Part shown: one piece after another, positions 8,846 to 17,053 of the stretch
Layout: every line of letters starts with the position of its first letter
Numbering within the stretch: position 1 is the stretch's first letter
DNA from: Marixanthotalea marina
Lineage (GTDB): Bacteria > Bacteroidota > Bacteroidia > Flavobacteriales > Flavobacteriaceae
DNA: 64,000 bases
NCBI GenBank assembly: GCA_018883545.1
Contig: JAHLEH010000004.1
Span: 124,001 to 188,000, forward strand
Direction: 5' to 3'
The notes under the pieces: generated by a model
Seen by the model: the letters and a program-made list of their open reading frames with translations, nothing else
What the model was told of the DNA's origin: nothing
Database searches by the model: none
Translations under genes and position numbers: made by a program

Positions 8846-9100
8846 ATGGGAGAAAAAAAACGTAAGGAAGCCTCTAAAAGTGAATTTGTTTTCGGAAAGA
8901 AAAACTACAAGTTTATGTTTATAGGTTTGGCGTGTATTGCATTAGGATTTATTTTAATGGCCGGTGGCGGCAGCGACGACCCCAATGTTTTTAATCCCGA
9001 GATTTTTAGTTGGCGACGTATTCGTTTGGCTCCGACCATTATATTGATTGGTTTTGGCATTCAGGTATATGCTATTTTATTGAATCCTGATAAGGAGTAA
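8846..9100 (+). CDS. DUF3098 membrane protein
   Basis: An 84-residue protein with two predicted transmembrane helices and a basic N-terminus. The segments FVFGKKNYKFMFIGL and RRIRLAPTIILIGFG identify the DUF3098 family, found in Bacteroidota beside ftsX and uppP. Function is unknown; the conserved position suggests a link to envelope growth or division. It is co-directional with ftsX, and the next gene (glycerate kinase) is convergent, so this is probably the end of the ftsX transcript here. Confidence 0.9.
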   Translation: MGEKKRKEASKSEFVFGKKNYKFMFIGLACIALGFILMAGGGSDDPNVFNPEIFSWRRIRLAPTIILIGFGIQVYAILLNPDKE

Positions 9101-9107
9101 CTTGTCA

Positions 9108-10235
9108 TTATTTACGCAAGCTTTCAGCAAACTTCTTTACCATTTTTGAAAGGTACATTTCTGTATTTTCAAAAGCATCCTCAAGGTTTTTGGCTTCATT
9201 CATAATGGTATCAACATAAGAAATTCCCAAGGCATTTATTTCCTTTTTTGAAAGCGATGTGCTTCCACACAAAACAGCCACAGGTATTTTGTTTTGACGT
9301 GCCGATTTTAAAACACCTTGAATGGTTTTTCCCGAAAGCGTCTGATCATCCAAATTTCCTTCTCCAGTGATAATCCAATCAGCATCTTTAATTTTTTTAT
9401 CGAAATCAATTAAACCTTTTACCAAGGTTATACCCGATTCCAATGCAGCATTTAAAAACACTATCGCACCTGCACCCATACCACCAGCAGCACCTGCACC
9501 TGCCACTTGCTCAATATCTCTTTCAAACTGCTTTTTAAAAATACTAGAAATATGTTGCAACCCTTTATCCAAAAGAATAATTTCCTCTTTAGAAGCCCCT
9601 TTTTGCGGACCGTAGACAAAGGCGGCTCCATGTTTTCCATATAAAGGATTGGTAACATCGCAGGCCACTTTAAAATCTATATCTTTTAAAATTTCGATAA
9701 CATGGTCTTTATTTATGGCATGTACTTTTGATAAGTTTTTGCCGATAGGACTCAATTCAATGCCATTTTCATCTAAAAATTGATAGCCCAAAGCATTAGC
9801 CATGCCCATACCACAATCGTTCGTGGCACTGCCCCCAATGCCTAAAATAATGGTTTTGGCTCCTTTTTCAATCGCATCTTTAATAAGTTCTCCAGTACCA
9901 AGCGACGTTGTATAAAAACAATTCTGCTCTTCTGGTTTTAAAAGTGCTAGGCCTGAAGCGGCAGCCATTTCTATGAAGGCCGTTTTTATGGAATCCATAT
10001 ACAAATAAGAAGCCTCTATCGGTCTGAATAACGGATCATTCACTTTTACTTTAATACGCTTACCACTTAAATGAAAGTCCAAAATATCAATGGTACCGTC
10101 GCCACCATCAGCCAAGGGCAAACTCACTACATCGGCATCAGGATGAATTTGCAACAGACTTTCAGTCGCAATTTTACAAAACTGCAAACCCGTTAAAGAG
10201 CCTTTGAATTTATCTGGTGCTATTATAAACTTCAT
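9108..10235 (-). CDS. Glycerate kinase (GlxK family)
   Basis: A 375-residue cytoplasmic kinase that phosphorylates D-glycerate. The family opening KFIIAPDKFKGSLTG and the blocks ADGGDGTIDIL, GIGGSATNDCGMGMA, AGAAGGMGAG and TGEGNLDDQTLSGK are all present. A longer reading from an ATG at 10253 is rejected because a TATATTTG promoter box lies at 10251-10258; the ATG at 10235 gives the standard N-terminus. It sits in reverse orientation between DUF3098 and uppP, genes that usually stand together. A hydroxyacid dehydrogenase that could supply glycerate is at 16064-17053. Confidence 0.93.
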   Translation of the reverse strand: MKFIIAPDKFKGSLTGLQFCKIATESLLQIHPDADVVSLPLADGGDGTIDILDFHLSGKRIKVKVNDPLFRPIEASYLYMDSIKTAFIEMAAASGLALLKPEEQNCFYTTSLGTGELIKDAIEKGAKTIILGIGGSATNDCGMGMANALGYQFLDENGIELSPIGKNLSKVHAINKDHVIEILKDIDFKVACDVTNPLYGKHGAAFVYGPQKGASKEEIILLDKGLQHISSIFKKQFERDIEQVAGAGAAGGMGAGAIVFLNAALESGITLVKGLIDFDKKIKDADWIITGEGNLDDQTLSGKTIQGVLKSARQNKIPVAVLCGSTSLSKKEINALGISYVDTIMNEAKNLEDAFENTEMYLSKMVKKFAESLRK

Positions 10236-10250
10236 AACATTGGATTTAAA

Positions 10251-10258
10251 CAAATATA
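10251..10258 (-). promoter_or_regulatory. Promoter -7 box of the glycerate kinase gene
   Basis: TATATTTG on the minus strand is a full match to the Bacteroidota -7 consensus TAnnTTTG. It ends 15 bp before the ATG at 10235 and so fixes the start of the gene. Confidence 0.65.
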
Positions 10259-10328
10259 GGAAAGTCGCCGTATTTTAACAGTTGGTTAATTTTTACCTTA
10301 AGGGGTTTATGATTAAACCTAATATGCA

Positions 10329-10336
10329 TATTTTTG
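10329..10336 (+). promoter_or_regulatory. Promoter -7 box of uppP, nearly on the start codon
   Basis: TATTTTTG matches TAnnTTTG and ends only 4 bp before the uppP ATG. With the usual spacing, transcription would start at or next to the A of the ATG, so the mRNA would be leaderless or almost so. Confidence 0.5.
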
Positions 10337-10340
10337 CAGC

Positions 10341-11135
10341 ATGAATATCATTGACTCTATCATCCTTGGCATTATTCAAGGACTCACCGAATTCCTACCT
10401 GTTTCTTCAAGTGGACATTTAGAACTAGCTAAAGCTATTTTAGGAGACAATTCAGTACCTGAGGAAAGTTTATTATTTACGGTAGTACTTCATTTTGCAA
10501 CAGCATTAAGTACCATTGTTGTTTTTAGAAAAGATATTTTAAGCCTTATAAAAGGTGCTCTAAAATTTAAATGGAATGAAGATTTACGGTTTGTAGCGAA
10601 AATTGCAGTATCAATGATTCCTGCTGTTGTTGTCGGTCTGTTTTTTGAAAAACAACTGGAATCACTCTTTGGCAGTAATATTCTATTGGTTGGTTCTATG
10701 TTAATCATTACAGCTATTTTATTGTATTTAGCTGATAAAGCTAAAGACACCAATAAAAAAGTATCTTTTAGTAATGCCTTTGTTATTGGCATTTCTCAAG
10801 CTATTGCCATGTTACCAGGCATTTCACGTTCTGGGGCAACTATTTCTACTTCGGTTTTATTAGGAAACGATAAAACTAAAGCAGCTCGTTTTTCCTTTTT
10901 AATGGTTGTGCCTTTAATTTTTGGAAAAATTGCAAAAGATGTTTTAAGTGGAGAAATAACTTATGAAAGCGGAAACTTTACATCACTTTCTATTGGGTTT
11001 ATTGCGGCTTTTATTGCTGGTTTATTTGCCTGTACTTGGATGATTGCTTTGGTAAAGAAAAGTAAGCTAACCTATTTTGCAATTTACTGCGTTGCTGTTG
11101 GCTTAATAGCTATTGGTTTTTCATTATTCTATTAA
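10341..11135 (+). CDS. uppP: Undecaprenyl-diphosphatase UppP/BacA
   Basis: A 264-residue integral membrane phosphatase that recycles undecaprenyl diphosphate, the lipid carrier for peptidoglycan and O-antigen. Both active-site blocks are visible: the first with Glu17 and His26 (GLTEFLPVSSSGHLEL) and the second, PGISRSGAT, at 159-167. There are about seven or eight hydrophobic helices. The stop is followed after 2 bp by the truB start, so the two genes form one operon. Confidence 0.95.
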   Translation: MNIIDSIILGIIQGLTEFLPVSSSGHLELAKAILGDNSVPEESLLFTVVLHFATALSTIVVFRKDILSLIKGALKFKWNEDLRFVAKIAVSMIPAVVVGLFFEKQLESLFGSNILLVGSMLIITAILLYLADKAKDTNKKVSFSNAFVIGISQAIAMLPGISRSGATISTSVLLGNDKTKAARFSFLMVVPLIFGKIAKDVLSGEITYESGNFTSLSIGFIAAFIAGLFACTWMIALVKKSKLTYFAIYCVAVGLIAIGFSLFY

Positions 11136-11137
11136 TT

Positions 11138-11839
11138 ATGAAAACTGCTGAAGATTATCAAAGCGGCAAAGTATTGTTGATTGACAAACCACTCAACTGG
11201 ACCTCCTTTCAGGTGGTAAACAAACTGCGCTGGGAAATAAAAAGAGCTTTTAAGCTCAAAAAAATAAAAGTAGGGCATGCTGGTACTTTAGATCCTTTGG
11301 CTACTGGTTTACTTGTGATTTGCACTGGGAAAATGACCAAACAAATTGATACCTTTCAGGCACAGACCAAAGAATACACAGGCTCCATTGTTTTGGGCAG
11401 TACAACGCCTTCGTATGACTTAGAAACCGAGATTAACGAAACCTTTCCCACAGAACATATCACGCCCGAATTAATAAAGGAAACAACCCAACGATTTATT
11501 GGAGAGATTCAGCAATACCCGCCCATTTTTTCGGCCATAAAAAAAGATGGCAAGCGTTTGTACGAACATGCTAGAGCGGGAAGTGACGTTAAAATTGAGC
11601 CAAGAAATGTTACCATAAACGCTTTTGAAATTACCAATATTAGTGGACTGGAGGTCGATTTTAAAGTGGTTTGCAGCAAGGGCACTTACATACGTTCGTT
11701 GGCAAACGATTTCGGCAAAGCACTGCAATCGGGGGCGCATTTATCGGCCTTAAGACGCACCAAAATTGGTGATTTTAATGTGACAGATGCCGTGTGTATT
11801 GACGCGTTTATAGAAAACCTTAACAACCATTCTACATAA
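11138..11839 (+). CDS. truB: tRNA pseudouridine-55 synthase TruB
   Basis: A 233-residue enzyme that makes pseudouridine 55 in the T-loop of tRNAs. The catalytic Asp52 is in GHAGTLDPLATGLL, and GTYIRSLANDFG forms the later conserved block. The C-terminal PUA domain of longer TruB proteins is absent or very short. It is tightly coupled to uppP. Confidence 0.95.
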   Translation: MKTAEDYQSGKVLLIDKPLNWTSFQVVNKLRWEIKRAFKLKKIKVGHAGTLDPLATGLLVICTGKMTKQIDTFQAQTKEYTGSIVLGSTTPSYDLETEINETFPTEHITPELIKETTQRFIGEIQQYPPIFSAIKKDGKRLYEHARAGSDVKIEPRNVTINAFEITNISGLEVDFKVVCSKGTYIRSLANDFGKALQSGAHLSALRRTKIGDFNVTDAVCIDAFIENLNNHST

Positions 11840-11884
11840 TTTTACGTATATTCGGTAAACGATTGAGTTGCTATTAATTCGATT

Positions 11885-12613
11885 TTGAACCTTACAAATC
11901 AACATAAAGCCCTACTTATTACCTTTTTCCTTTCTGGAACTGTGGTACTTTCTGTATTCAATTTCAGCCTAAAACAAAAAGACAAACAGATAGCCGAAAG
12001 CTATTACGAAATGGAACCTGAAAAGGAATTGACTGAAGAAGAGCAGAAAATCCTTGAGGCATTGGACAAATTGAACAATGCCAAGGCCGAGACCAACCAG
12101 GCCTTTAATGAAACCGAAAAAAGTAACCATTTTGCCCAAGCCTATAAGCCCATAGCGCCACCTGAAGATTACGAGTATACCAAACCAAACGAAAGTGACG
12201 ATTTTGGAGACAGCAATAATTCCAATCCGTTGGGAGAACAAGAACCTTTAAAACCATCCATTAACAAAGACCAGTTGTCTTCTTTCAGTAAGGTAAACGA
12301 ATTACTAAAAAAACAAAAAGAAGAAAGCAACAATAGCCGAAGTACGGTTAGTTTTTCGTTGGTTGACCGAAAAAAAGTATATATTCCCATTCCCGTATAT
12401 TTATGTGAAGTTGACGGTAAAATAGTTGTAAACATTACCGTAAACAGTAGTGGAAAAGTGATTGATGCTTACGCAAACACCTCTTCAACTTCCGATAATG
12501 AGTGCCTCATTAACCATGCTCTGGAATACGCACAAAAATCCTTATTTAGTGCCGACCCAAGCAAAAAAGAACAATTGGGCTCTATTACATTTTATTTCAT
12601 TGGAAAAAATTAA
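11885..12613 (+). CDS. TonB-like periplasmic protein, membrane anchored
   Basis: A 242-residue protein with one N-terminal transmembrane helix (ALLITFFLSGTVVLSVF), a long acidic, Pro/Asn-rich linker (about 35-150), and a C-terminal domain (about 165-242) with the layout of the TonB C-terminal fold: CEVDGKIVVNITVNSSGKV, then helix and GSITFYFIG. A role in energy transfer or envelope spanning is possible but unproven. The start is a TTG, chosen because it directly precedes the helix. Its end overlaps the convergent thioredoxin-like gene by 17 bp. Confidence 0.75.
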   Translation: MNLTNQHKALLITFFLSGTVVLSVFNFSLKQKDKQIAESYYEMEPEKELTEEEQKILEALDKLNNAKAETNQAFNETEKSNHFAQAYKPIAPPEDYEYTKPNESDDFGDSNNSNPLGEQEPLKPSINKDQLSSFSKVNELLKKQKEESNNSRSTVSFSLVDRKKVYIPIPVYLCEVDGKIVVNITVNSSGKVIDAYANTSSTSDNECLINHALEYAQKSLFSADPSKKEQLGSITFYFIGKN

Positions 12614-13214
12614 GTTCAAACTTATAGAGCATATCTACTATATCCTGCATGATATTTTGGCCTTTATCGTTATTGTACCAATGCTGTAAATCTTCCTTAA
12701 ATTCTGGCGTTAATTTGCCATATTTTACCTTAAACCTATTTACATAACCAGCCGCTTCACTAGGTTGTGGGCCATAAGTATCTATAACCTCACCCGTTTT
12801 ATTGTCAATCATAATCATTTTTGGAATCGCCCTTGTGCCTTCGGTTAAAAACATAGCCATTAACTTAGGATTTTCATCCCTCAAAACAATTTTTAAATCT
12901 ATTTTCCTGTTTAATTCAGCCAATTTATGAAGTACCGGCAAAGTATGGGCTCCATCAGCGCACCAACTTTCTACAATAACCAACCAAGTAACCGATTCTT
13001 TGTAGCTTTTTAATTTCCTTTCTATAGTAAAAGGTACTTTAATGGTTTTGTCCCAACGCTTCATGCGCCTATCGTTCAACAAGGTGTACTTTGCGTTTAT
13101 TTCTGTTTTATCGTTCCCAGAATTGGTACCAGATGCCACAAGTGTCTTCACCAATTCTTTATATTGTAAATAAGACATGCCCTTCTGTAAAGCATTTTTA
13201 ATAATTGCTTCCAT
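12597..13214 (-). CDS. Thioredoxin-fold protein with a single active-site cysteine
   Basis: A protein of about 205 residues with a thioredoxin-like core: VTWLVIVESWCADGAHTLPV corresponds to the active-site helix, and RAIPKMIMID to the cis-Pro strand. The usual CxxC is C-A-D-G, so only one cysteine is kept and it cannot act as a classical dithiol reductase. There is no signal peptide. The ATG at 13214 is preferred over the one at 13226 because a TAATTTTG promoter box lies at 13234-13241 and would leave almost no leader for the earlier start. It is convergent with the TonB-like gene. Confidence 0.85.
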   Translation of the reverse strand: MEAIIKNALQKGMSYLQYKELVKTLVASGTNSGNDKTEINAKYTLLNDRRMKRWDKTIKVPFTIERKLKSYKESVTWLVIVESWCADGAHTLPVLHKLAELNRKIDLKIVLRDENPKLMAMFLTEGTRAIPKMIMIDNKTGEVIDTYGPQPSEAAGYVNRFKVKYGKLTPEFKEDLQHWYNNDKGQNIMQDIVDMLYKFELNFFQ

Positions 13215-13233
13215 AAGATTAATCATTTGCTAA

Positions 13234-13241
13234 CAAAATTA
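13234..13241 (-). promoter_or_regulatory. Promoter -7 box of the thioredoxin-like gene
   Basis: TAATTTTG on the minus strand matches TAnnTTTG and lies 19 bp upstream of the ATG at 13214. Confidence 0.5.
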
Positions 13242-13320
13242 TTATCTTGTTATGGCTTTTAAAATGACTTTTGTCACCTTTATATTTTTTATTTAAACCC
13301 TGAAAAACACGTCTGTAACT

Positions 13321-13884
13321 ATGGAAAAACATAAATGTGGCTGGTGCCTGGGCGACCCACTTTACGAAACGTATCACGATGAAGAATGGGGTGTACCTGT
13401 TTATGATGACGCCAAGATTTTTGAATTTTTAATTTTGGAAACCTTTCAGGCGGGACTCAGTTGGATTACCATTTTACGCAAACGTGAAAATTTTAGAAAG
13501 GCGTTTGATCATTTTGACTATAAAAAAATAGCTAAGTACCAACAACCTAAAATTGATGCTTTGCTTGAAGATGCCGGCATTATAAGAAACAAACTAAAAA
13601 TAAACGCCACGGTTACCAATGCCCAAGCCTTTATGAAAGTTCAGGACGAATTTGGCAGTTTTAGCGACTACATTTGGAGCTTTGTGGATGGCGAACCCAT
13701 TAAAAATGCTATTGAAAACTACAAACACGCACCGCCTACCACAGCTATTAGTGATGCCTTAAGCAAAGACCTAAAAAAACGCGGGTTTAAATTTGTAGGT
13801 TCTATGGCTGTTTATGCACATATGCAAGCCACCGGCATGGTAAACGACCATGAAGTGCAATGTTTTAGGTATCACGAGGTTTAA
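13321..13884 (+). CDS. tag: DNA-3-methyladenine glycosylase I
   Basis: A 187-residue base-excision repair enzyme that removes 3-methyladenine. By comparison with the E. coli protein, the zinc ligands are Cys6 and His19 near the N-terminus (KCGWC, YHDEEWG) and His177 and Cys181 near the end (HEVQC). Glu40 in ETFQAGLSW is the conserved acidic residue of the base pocket. It is full length, and its stop codon directly abuts the end of the convergent methyltransferase gene. Confidence 0.95.
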   Translation: MEKHKCGWCLGDPLYETYHDEEWGVPVYDDAKIFEFLILETFQAGLSWITILRKRENFRKAFDHFDYKKIAKYQQPKIDALLEDAGIIRNKLKINATVTNAQAFMKVQDEFGSFSDYIWSFVDGEPIKNAIENYKHAPPTTAISDALSKDLKKRGFKFVGSMAVYAHMQATGMVNDHEVQCFRYHEV

Positions 13885-14634
13885 CTATTTAACCGCCACC
13901 ACCCGAAGCCTAACGTAATCGGCATACCATTGACCATTTTTAAAATTGGTGGGGCGTACTTCGTTCTCAACCTCCTCTAAAATTTGGTCGATAACCGATT
14001 GCTCCAAACCTTCTAAAAAGGATTTTCCAAACATGTAAATCCAATTTTTAATCCCGTCGGTATCCTTAAGCAACGTATCACGGTCAAAATGGGCCGCCCA
14101 AGTGACTCGAAAGCCTTGCTGTTCCAATAAGGTTGTGTATTCGGAAAGCGATGGAAAATACCAAACCTGTTTATTAGCCCTATCGGTATAACCATATTTG
14201 TTTAAAGCATCACGTAGTGCAGACACAATATTTTCCACATTACCTTTTCCGCCAAACTCGGCCACAAAACGACCGCCTTCATTTAGGCTATTATAAATAC
14301 AGCTGATGGCTTTTTCTTTTTCTAAAACCCAATGCAACACAGCATTGGAAAATACGGCATCAAATGCCTTTTCAAATGTAAAGTTGGTAGCCGACCCGAC
14401 CTGAAACTCCATTTTAGGATATTTTTCCCGGGCTTTGTTAACCATATCTTCTGAACTGTCAAGACCCACCACATGGGCGCCTGCATTACTAATTATATTG
14501 GCCAAATCGCCCGTACCACAACCCAAATCCAAAATGTGTTCGTCTGCTTTGGGATTCAGTAATTCGATTACGTCTTCGCCATATTTGGAGACAAAATCGT
14601 GTTTTTGGTCATAAAGACCCGTGTTCCATTTCAT
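13885..14634 (-). CDS. Class I SAM-dependent methyltransferase
   Basis: A 249-residue cytoplasmic methyltransferase of the UbiE/trans-aconitate type. Motif I is ILDLGCGTGDLANI, followed by the acidic loop VVGLDSSEDM and the motif AVFSNAVLHWV. The ATG at 14634 (MKWNTGLYDQKHDFVSKYG) is taken as start because this opening is standard for the family; the earlier ATG at 14658 adds only eight residues. The overall pattern resembles trans-aconitate methyltransferases, but the substrate is not certain. Confidence 0.88.
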   Translation of the reverse strand: MKWNTGLYDQKHDFVSKYGEDVIELLNPKADEHILDLGCGTGDLANIISNAGAHVVGLDSSEDMVNKAREKYPKMEFQVGSATNFTFEKAFDAVFSNAVLHWVLEKEKAISCIYNSLNEGGRFVAEFGGKGNVENIVSALRDALNKYGYTDRANKQVWYFPSLSEYTTLLEQQGFRVTWAAHFDRDTLLKDTDGIKNWIYMFGKSFLEGLEQSVIDQILEEVENEVRPTNFKNGQWYADYVRLRVVAVK

Positions 14635-14704
14635 AGGGGTAAGTTTATAAAAAAACAAACTTAAGGTTTATAGAATTGAATTTAAAATTTAGACTAAACC
14701 AATT

Positions 14705-15955
14705 CTATTTTAAAACCTCAACAATTCTTTTTGCTATTTGGTTTTGCCCTTCAGCGCTAGTTAACATTGCTTTGTCTTCTGGGTTTGATAAATAACCCAA
14801 TTCGATTAAAACAGCAGGGCTATTTACATTTTTAAGAATAAACAGTCCAGCGTTATTCATTCCATTCGAAGCATTAACTTTTTGAAGGGATTTAGTTATT
14901 TCCGCCGCAAGTCTTTTAGATTTTTCATTAAACTTATTTTTATCACTAAACAGCACATCAAATCCTTTATTTGATTCATTTTTACCTAAATTCACATGAA
15001 GGGATATTACATATTCAGGATTTAAATTGTTAATAAAATTAACCCTATCATTTAAAGCCATAAACTTATCAGAGTCCCGCGTCAAAATAATTTCTATGTC
15101 TGGTCGTTTAAACAATTCCTTAATTTTGTTGGCCATATTCAAAACAATTTCTTTTTCATTAATTGCTCCATTACTATTTCCAGGGTCAACGCCACCATGC
15201 CCGGCATCTATAACGATTATTCTTTTTAATGGCCCCAATCCAAATGGAGAACTAGCATTTTCTGAATAATCACGATAAAACCCAATTTTTTTGTTTTCAT
15301 TACTTGAATCTAAGTTGCTCACGCTATAACTACCCGCATACCCATCATTACAATCAACTTCATATTCAATTGCTGAAAGATGATTGAATTCATCAAATTC
15401 AACTTTTTTAAAGTTTATTGTGATTCCTTTTGAATCCATTCTTCTTTTAATAGAAATTAAATCGTCGAAGGTAAGTTCATTTGAAAAAACCACTTGAATT
15501 TTTCCTTTCTTTTCAACTGAAGTTATAAAACTTTCATTTTCAGCTAAAGAAACATTTTCTTGTTTTGAATTTATTTGGGCATTTGTATCTAATCGGAAAA
15601 GAAATAAAGCAATTCCAATTGTTATTCCCAATGTGGTTAAAATTGATATTTTTCTCATGGTGTTCGTTTTTAAATTGAATAAATCCTTGATGTACCATAA
15701 CGGTGTATGGCCTTTCATTTTTGAAGACTGATTTAAATTCTCAACATCACTACCGGTATTGGATGTTTCAAAAAAATCAAAACCTAACGCTTCCGAAATA
15801 ATTTTAATAGTAGAAGATCTTGGCTGCACCTCTCCAGATTCAATACGCTGGATGGTTCTAGATGATATATTGCATTGTTCAGCAACATCATCTTGAGTTA
15901 AGCCTTTTGCTTGTCTTACTTCAATTAATTTTTTTCTAAAATTGCTAGTTTGCAT
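14705..15955 (-). CDS. Membrane fusion of XRE-type HTH and N-acetylmuramoyl-L-alanine amidase
   Basis: A 416-residue protein with an unusual domain order. Residues 6-62 form an XRE/HTH_3 DNA-binding domain (KGLTQDDVAEQCNISSRTIQ). Residues 103-121 are one transmembrane helix, followed by a region (150-210) resembling the extracytoplasmic tail of Bacteroidota BlaR1-like proteins. Residues 244-416 form a complete Amidase_3 domain with the zinc and catalytic residues His253 (DAGHGG), Glu267, His320 (SLHVN) and Glu385 (IELGYLSN). The amidase faces the periplasm and cleaves peptidoglycan stem peptides; the HTH stays in the cytoplasm. An in-frame ATG at 15658 (residue 100), just before the helix, could give a separate amidase with its own signal anchor. 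Direct repeats lie upstream. Confidence 0.88.
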   Translation of the reverse strand: MQTSNFRKKLIEVRQAKGLTQDDVAEQCNISSRTIQRIESGEVQPRSSTIKIISEALGFDFFETSNTGSDVENLNQSSKMKGHTPLWYIKDLFNLKTNTMRKISILTTLGITIGIALFLFRLDTNAQINSKQENVSLAENESFITSVEKKGKIQVVFSNELTFDDLISIKRRMDSKGITINFKKVEFDEFNHLSAIEYEVDCNDGYAGSYSVSNLDSSNENKKIGFYRDYSENASSPFGLGPLKRIIVIDAGHGGVDPGNSNGAINEKEIVLNMANKIKELFKRPDIEIILTRDSDKFMALNDRVNFINNLNPEYVISLHVNLGKNESNKGFDVLFSDKNKFNEKSKRLAAEITKSLQKVNASNGMNNAGLFILKNVNSPAVLIELGYLSNPEDKAMLTSAEGQNQIAKRIVEVLK

Positions 15956-15996
15956 TCAAATTGAAAATTTATATCAAGGTTATACACAATAAAAAA

Positions 15997-16046
15997 ACTT
16001 TGCAAAACTTTGCTTGGTATTATGCACGACACTTACACGACACTAA
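15997..16046. promoter_or_regulatory. Two pairs of direct repeats upstream of the HTH-amidase gene
   Basis: ACTTTGC occurs at 15997-16003 and 16007-16013 (spacing 10), and CACGACACTTA/CACGACACTAA occupies 16025-16035 and 16036-16046 (spacing 11). Helical-turn spacing suggests protein binding sites. They lie 42-91 bp upstream of the HTH-amidase start and between that gene and the end of the hydroxyacid dehydrogenase gene. Confidence 0.5.
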
Positions 16047-16063
16047 ATATAATCATTTGTATA

Positions 16064-17053
16064 TCAATTATTTAAAAAAATATCTGGATTAATCATATTC
16101 GGTATGGTACCATTTTTATAAAACTCTATAATATTGGTAGCGGCCAATCGGGCCATCTCGTTTCTGGCTTCTACAGTTGCCGAACCAATATGGGGCAACA
16201 CACATACATTTTCCATATGTAACAAAGAGTTATTGTGCTGCATAGGTTCTGGGTTGGTGACATCCAATCCCGCCCCCCAAATGGTTTTATTTTTTAAGGC
16301 TTCTATTAAATCGGTTTCGTTGTGTACTTGTCCACGTGACGCATTAATAAAAATAGCCGTCGGTTTCATCTGGGCAAAAGCTTCTGCATTAAACAACCCT
16401 TTTGTTTTTTCAGTAAGGGCGCAGTGCACCGATAGTACATCGCTTTGCTGTAACAATGTTTTAAAATCGACATAGGTAGCATTTAACTCAGCTTCGGCCT
16501 GTTTATTAGGTTTGGTATTATTGTAAATGATATTCATATTGTAAGCCCCTTTGCAGCGTTTGGCCATTTCGGTGCCTATTCTACCCAAACCAACAATACC
16601 CAAGGTTTTATTTTTAAGTTCCATGCCTAAATTAGCGGTAGGTTTAAAATGCGTCCAATTAGCATTTATAATCTGCTTGTGCATGTAGAACATTTTTCTG
16701 GAAACGGCAATCATGAGTCCGAAAGCAATATCGGCTGTGGCATCATTCATGGCATTGGGCGCGTGCCCTAACGGAATACCCAAACGGGTAGCTTCGGCTA
16801 CATCGATATTATCATAACCGGCAGAAAATTGCGAGATGATTTCCAGATGCGAACAGGCATTTAAAAAGTATTTATCTATTTTATCGGAACTACTGCAAAA
16901 CAATGCATCGTGGGTTTTGGCTTTTTCAATAAGTTCTTCTTGGGTCATGGGCCTGTCTTGACTCCATGCAGTGACTTCAAATCCAACGTCTTTAAGCATT
17001 TGCGCTCCCAATTCGGGGAAAATCTTCGAGATAAATATACGTTTATTGGCCAT
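16064..17053 (-). CDS. D-2-hydroxyacid dehydrogenase (glyoxylate/hydroxypyruvate reductase type)
   Basis: A 329-residue NAD(P)-dependent enzyme. The nucleotide-binding motif is GIVGLGRIGTEMA, and the catalytic triad of the family is seen as Arg in NASRGQ, Glu in NPEPM and His in LPHIGSA. The best match from the sequence is the GhrB/D-glycerate dehydrogenase branch, which interconverts glycerate and hydroxypyruvate; this would link to the glycerate kinase at 9108-10235, but that is inference. The start overlaps the end of aat by 11 bp, so the two are translationally coupled. Confidence 0.92.
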   Translation of the reverse strand: MANKRIFISKIFPELGAQMLKDVGFEVTAWSQDRPMTQEELIEKAKTHDALFCSSSDKIDKYFLNACSHLEIISQFSAGYDNIDVAEATRLGIPLGHAPNAMNDATADIAFGLMIAVSRKMFYMHKQIINANWTHFKPTANLGMELKNKTLGIVGLGRIGTEMAKRCKGAYNMNIIYNNTKPNKQAEAELNATYVDFKTLLQQSDVLSVHCALTEKTKGLFNAEAFAQMKPTAIFINASRGQVHNETDLIEALKNKTIWGAGLDVTNPEPMQHNNSLLHMENVCVLPHIGSATVEARNEMARLAATNIIEFYKNGTIPNMINPDIFLNN

